From Marinobacter xestospongiae (GTDB lineage: Bacteria; Pseudomonadota; Gammaproteobacteria; Pseudomonadales; Oleiphilaceae), in contig NZ_JAKZAK010000002.1 of assembly GCF_023156385.1 (NCBI RefSeq), positions 62,001 to 126,000 on the forward strand: a stretch of 64,000 nucleotides of DNA. The letters run 5' to 3'. The position numbers were made by a program, and so were the translations under genes. Each line of letters begins with the position of its first letter. The stretch's first letter is position 1. The notes under the pieces are model-generated. The model saw nothing but the letters and a program-made list of their open reading frames with translations. It did not search any database and was not told the origin of the DNA. Shown piece after piece: positions 61,235-64,000 of the stretch.

Positions 61235-61840
61235 TCAACGCGGAGTGGCAAACACCTGGGTCCAATAGGAACTGTAGTCGGCATTCTCGGCCAGCACACG
61301 CTCCACTGCGACCTCTTCAAAACGCGGGTCCATGATGTTGCGACAATGCCCGGGGCTTTCCAGCCAGCCCGCCATGACACTGTCAACGTCGTGATACCCG
61401 GCGGCGATGTTCTCCCCCACCACGCGCCACTGATATCCGGTGGCATCAACCCGCTGTGACGCTTTCAAACCGTCGGAACCGGTGTGACTGAAGAAGTTGT
61501 TGGTGGCCATGTCGATGCTGTGGGCAAGCGCTGCTGGTGCAATCTCACAGCTGTAAGTCAATGCCGGGGCCGCGGGATGACGCTCGTCGCCACAGTCGCG
61601 AGCCTGTGACCGGGCATGATTGAGGCTGACCAGCATCTGTGCCTGCATCTCGGTCAGCTCACAGGCTCCGGTGCCGCCGCCCGTGAGGTCGGTATCGTCC
61701 ACCGGCTGATCGGTTGATGATTCCACCGCCCCGGAGGACGACTCCTGTGCGGACGGAGCGGTCTCGCCGTCACTACCGCCACCACCACAGGCAATCAGAG
61801 ACAACGACAGGGAAAACAGAAAGAGCGGCTTGAGATTCAT
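61235..61840 (-). CDS. CAP (SCP/PR1) domain lipoprotein
   Basis: A 201-residue lipoprotein with signal FLFSLSLSLIACGGGG (lipobox LIAC). A low-complexity Ser/Glu linker leads to the CAP domain: MLVSLNHARSQARDCGD, CEIAPAALAHSIDMATNNFFSHTGSDG, GENIAAGYHDVDSVMAGWLESPGHCRNIMD and SYWTQVFA. The His and Glu residues of the CAP cavity are present. The role (adhesion, peptidase-like or sterol binding) is not known for bacterial members. Confidence 0.88.
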   Translation of the reverse strand: MNLKPLFLFSLSLSLIACGGGGSDGETAPSAQESSSGAVESSTDQPVDDTDLTGGGTGACELTEMQAQMLVSLNHARSQARDCGDERHPAAPALTYSCEIAPAALAHSIDMATNNFFSHTGSDGLKASQRVDATGYQWRVVGENIAAGYHDVDSVMAGWLESPGHCRNIMDPRFEEVAVERVLAENADYSSYWTQVFATPR

Positions 61841-62042
61841 GTGCGGGCATCCACCGGGGTCGAAAAGATTGGCGGTAACTTTGCACAGATGGCTCTGACA
61901 GGAAAGGGGATGTTTGGCAGATTTACATCAAACAACATTCTGCAACCGGGCGAGCGGCCGGTTTCAGCAAAAACAAAAATACCCCCGACGCCTTATCGGC
62001 GCGGAGGCCAGTGGAGTAGTCGAACATAAAGGCCTTGCGTGA

Positions 62043-62870
62043 TCAGTGGCCGTAGATGCGCATGCTGGTGTTGTACACCGACAGGTCATCCAGGTGCACC
62101 GCGCCGATTGAGGTTCCCCCCAGCTCCAGCGCACCAATGTGCATGTCAGCATCGAACGAGTTGATATCCAGGGCCAGGGCATCCACACCGGCGGCGTTTG
62201 GCGCCTTGTAGATATCAAAGTCCGCCATCGCAAACAGACGCACGACGTTTTCGGATTCGCCCGGTGCGGTACCGTAACCGGCGCCGGTAATCTGCATGTC
62301 GCGGATACCCATGGCCAGGAACGGCACGTCCGCTTCCAGCTTGTCGACCGCGAAACGGGTGTTCACATTCATCTTCTCGGTCTGGTTGTCGATCACGATA
62401 CGCATCGAGCCGAACACCCCTTCGACGTTGACGTTATCCATGAGAACCGTGCCGTCGCGGGGTCCATTCTGGGCAATCAGCTCCCATTTGCCGGTGCGGA
62501 TGGCGAAGTCCACCGGCGAGCCATACAGCGGCAAGACATTAAATACCGCGTCACCGTCCGCCATGATGTCGATGTCGATCTTGATGTTATCAATCGCCGT
62601 GGAGGCCTGATTGGGGATTGGGAAGCCCAGTTCCGGGAACATATCATCCCGGTCGGCACCGCCGATAAAGATGTCGCTGATGGCCAGAGAGCCTTCATCC
62701 TCGTAGCGGAACTCTCCCAACTGAACCTGTGCCTCCAGCTCAATGGTGATCCCGGACTGACCGGTGACCTGCCCCATGGATTGGTCGTTCAGCGCTTGCA
62801 GTTCTGCCTGTGCTACCAGAGGTGCCATCGAAGTAGCCAGGACCAGTGTTGAAATTTTCAGGCTTTTCAT
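62043..62870 (-). CDS. DUF6160-like exported protein
   Basis: A 275-residue protein with a signal peptide (ISTLVLATSMAPLVAQAE). It then has ELQALNDQSMGQVTGQSGITIELEAQVQLGEFRYEDEGSL, the start I associate with the DUF6160 family, often annotated as putative pilus-system (FilA-like) protein. The rest is beta-rich, with repeated -V-x-F- strands. It shares orientation with the choice-of-anchor D protein gene and is 92 bp after it. Probably extracellular or outer-membrane associated. Confidence 0.78.
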   Translation of the reverse strand: MKSLKISTLVLATSMAPLVAQAELQALNDQSMGQVTGQSGITIELEAQVQLGEFRYEDEGSLAISDIFIGGADRDDMFPELGFPIPNQASTAIDNIKIDIDIMADGDAVFNVLPLYGSPVDFAIRTGKWELIAQNGPRDGTVLMDNVNVEGVFGSMRIVIDNQTEKMNVNTRFAVDKLEADVPFLAMGIRDMQITGAGYGTAPGESENVVRLFAMADFDIYKAPNAAGVDALALDINSFDADMHIGALELGGTSIGAVHLDDLSVYNTSMRIYGH

Positions 62871-62933
62871 TGTTATAAGTCCTTCTTATGTCGTCCTTTG
62901 TTCTTCTTGCGCATAACCTTGGCTGACCGTGTG

Positions 62934-62955
62934 GCCGGGCCCTCGCGGGCCCGGC
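62934..62955. terminator. Strong hairpin between the two surface-protein genes
   Basis: GCCGGGCCC (62934-62942) pairs perfectly with GGGCCCGGC (62947-62955), loop TCGC. On the plus strand TTTT follows; on the minus strand, where the genes lie, no T-run follows. It may act as an attenuator or RNA-stability element between the genes. Confidence 0.5.
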
Positions 62956-62962
62956 TTTTGGC

Positions 62963-64000
62963 TTACAGGTTCGGAGTCAGCTCCAGGTCAATGGTGTTGC
63001 CGGAACCGGCCATGAACAGGTTCAGCACGTCGGTCAACAGACCGCAGTTCTCCAGTGGCGGCAGGTCGTAGGTACCGCTGAGGTTGCCACCAGTGAGCGG
63101 TTCGAAGGTCTCGCCATCCGGGGTTTGCATGGCAATGGTGACCGGATCAATGGTGCGGCACTCGGAGCCACCGCCCAGCGGGATCTTGAAGCCGAACAGA
63201 CGGGTGGTCACTTCCGGTACCTGGACGTACATCTGGGATTCCGAGCTCAACACACTGTTGGCCAGTTGTCCGGTGGTGTCACCCACCTGCTCGAAGGTCA
63301 CCTCTGCGGTCGCGGTCAGGCGACGGAACAGACGGGAAATCTGGAAGGTACCTTCGGTCGGCGCGATGGTGAGATTGGCGGTGAACAGGCCCGTGGCCAG
63401 TTCCAGTACCGCATCAATGGAGCCGCTCAGCGGCAGTGAGCTGCCATTGGCGTTAATGGTGGTGGCACCTTCCAGGTCCAGCAGGAAATCCACGGTGTCG
63501 CTGGAACCGCTGTCACCCTCGCCCTGCAGGGCAACGTCGACAACACCGGCATCCGGGTCATCAGACTCGATCACCAGATTAGCGGTGCTGACGCCAGCCG
63601 CCGGAGCGGTATAGGTCACAGTGATGGTACAGGCCTGATCCTGGGTGAGCATGGCGCAGTCATGGGTCTGCAGGAAGTCGCCACTGGCGGCACCGTCGAG
63701 GCTGACACCGTTGATGTACAGCACTTCGTCACCAACGTTGCTGACGGTGATGTCGGCAGAGGCGGACGTACCTACCTGGATCTTGCCGAAATCCACCGAC
63801 TGCGGATCGACACTGATTTCCGGCTCAGGCTGGAGCACGCTGGTACCCGACATGGGCACACCCACTAGGCCATTGTCCGGATCATCCGACTGGATGCTCA
63901 GCTCAGCGAGTTGCTCACCTTCTCCGGAGGGGAAGTAGGTGACATCAACGGTGCAGCTTTCACCCGGCGCAACCGTCGTACAGTCGTTGGTCTGCATGTA
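62963..64000 (-). CDS. Choice-of-anchor D domain surface protein (partial)
   Basis: At least 345 codons; the start lies outside the window. At least two ASPM-SPD2-Hydin (choice-of-anchor D) repeats are visible: CTVDVTYFPSGEGEQLAELSIQSDDPDNGLVGVPMSG and VDFGKIQVGTSASADITVSNVGDEVLYINGVSLDG, then CTITVTYTAP. A non-repeat beta domain ends the protein (LPPLENCGLLTDVLNLFMAG). Such repeats form extended immunoglobulin-like stalks, so an extracellular or periplasmic structural role is likely. It precedes the DUF6160-like gene. Confidence 0.8.
   Translation of the reverse strand, partial: YMQTNDCTTVAPGESCTVDVTYFPSGEGEQLAELSIQSDDPDNGLVGVPMSGTSVLQPEPEISVDPQSVDFGKIQVGTSASADITVSNVGDEVLYINGVSLDGAASGDFLQTHDCAMLTQDQACTITVTYTAPAAGVSTANLVIESDDPDAGVVDVALQGEGDSGSSDTVDFLLDLEGATTINANGSSLPLSGSIDAVLELATGLFTANLTIAPTEGTFQISRLFRRLTATAEVTFEQVGDTTGQLANSVLSSESQMYVQVPEVTTRLFGFKIPLGGGSECRTIDPVTIAMQTPDGETFEPLTGGNLSGTYDLPPLENCGLLTDVLNLFMAGSGNTIDLELTPNL

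Noticed and set aside
1..64000. tRNA genes, CRISPR arrays or prophage
   Set aside because: By eye I found no cloverleaf, spaced direct-repeat array, integrase or phage structural gene; a computed scan would be needed to exclude a tRNA fully.

Overview
The window is about 64 kb of high-GC DNA, densely coding on both strands. Gene content suggests a free-living, motile marine gammaproteobacterium. The DUF6160 and choice-of-anchor D pair, an EF-hand-like and DUF5610-like protein, orphan solute-binding proteins and a Che2/F7-type chemosensory cluster together recall Marinobacter-like bacteria. This placement is inference from protein style, not a database match. I saw no rRNA, tRNA, CRISPR array, integrase or complete insertion sequence, so this looks like ordinary chromosome.

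Layout. 1-11.4 kb: end of a GNAT-like protein, ThpR, dodecin, an MFS exporter divergent from a GlxA-type regulator, an EF-hand-like protein, AzlCD, a Rossmann oxidoreductase, a Fur-box-preceded TonB siderophore receptor with an AraC/GyrI regulator, and a TSUP permease. 12-18.3 kb: an amino-acid module of fused indolepyruvate ferredoxin oxidoreductase, a Glu/Leu/Phe/Val dehydrogenase and an NSS sodium symporter, closed by a strong terminator and preceded by a 0.7-kb leader with hairpins. 18.4-28 kb: two L,D-transpeptidases, an orphan solute-binding protein, a GGDEF-EAL protein whose EAL half looks degenerate, a parvulin and a PAS-GGDEF cyclase. 28-43.5 kb: an acyl-CoA synthetase, a yiaA-pspA pair facing an HTH regulator, TetR with a NemR-like operator and an MFS exporter, a globin, a hydrolase, a lipin-like secreted HAD protein, a DUF5610-like protein, a shikimate-kinase-like protein and an Fe-ADH.

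43.6-53 kb: a complete chemosensory cluster on the minus strand, in transcription order mcp, cheY, cheA, cheW, mcp (two PAS), cheR, cheD, cheB and an unknown gene. From cheY to cheB this matches the gene order of the Pseudomonas aeruginosa Che2 cluster. The larger receptor ends in DWESF, a CheR-tether-like pentapeptide. A solute-binding protein gene lies at each end of the cluster.

53.4-64 kb: a GST, a CBS-domain protein and a small membrane protein behind a perfect ANR/FNR box, a PotD-like binding protein overlapping a ClC channel gene that lacks the gating glutamate, a ribbon-helix-helix protein, a DJ-1 protein, a CAP-domain lipoprotein, and a DUF6160 / choice-of-anchor D surface pair running off the window.

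Non-coding structure worth attention: nested inverted repeats at 42527-42789 that share a motif with a hairpin at 32530, a recurrent gene-end motif AGCCTCTGATTAA, and 13-22 bp tandem minirepeats directly after three genes.
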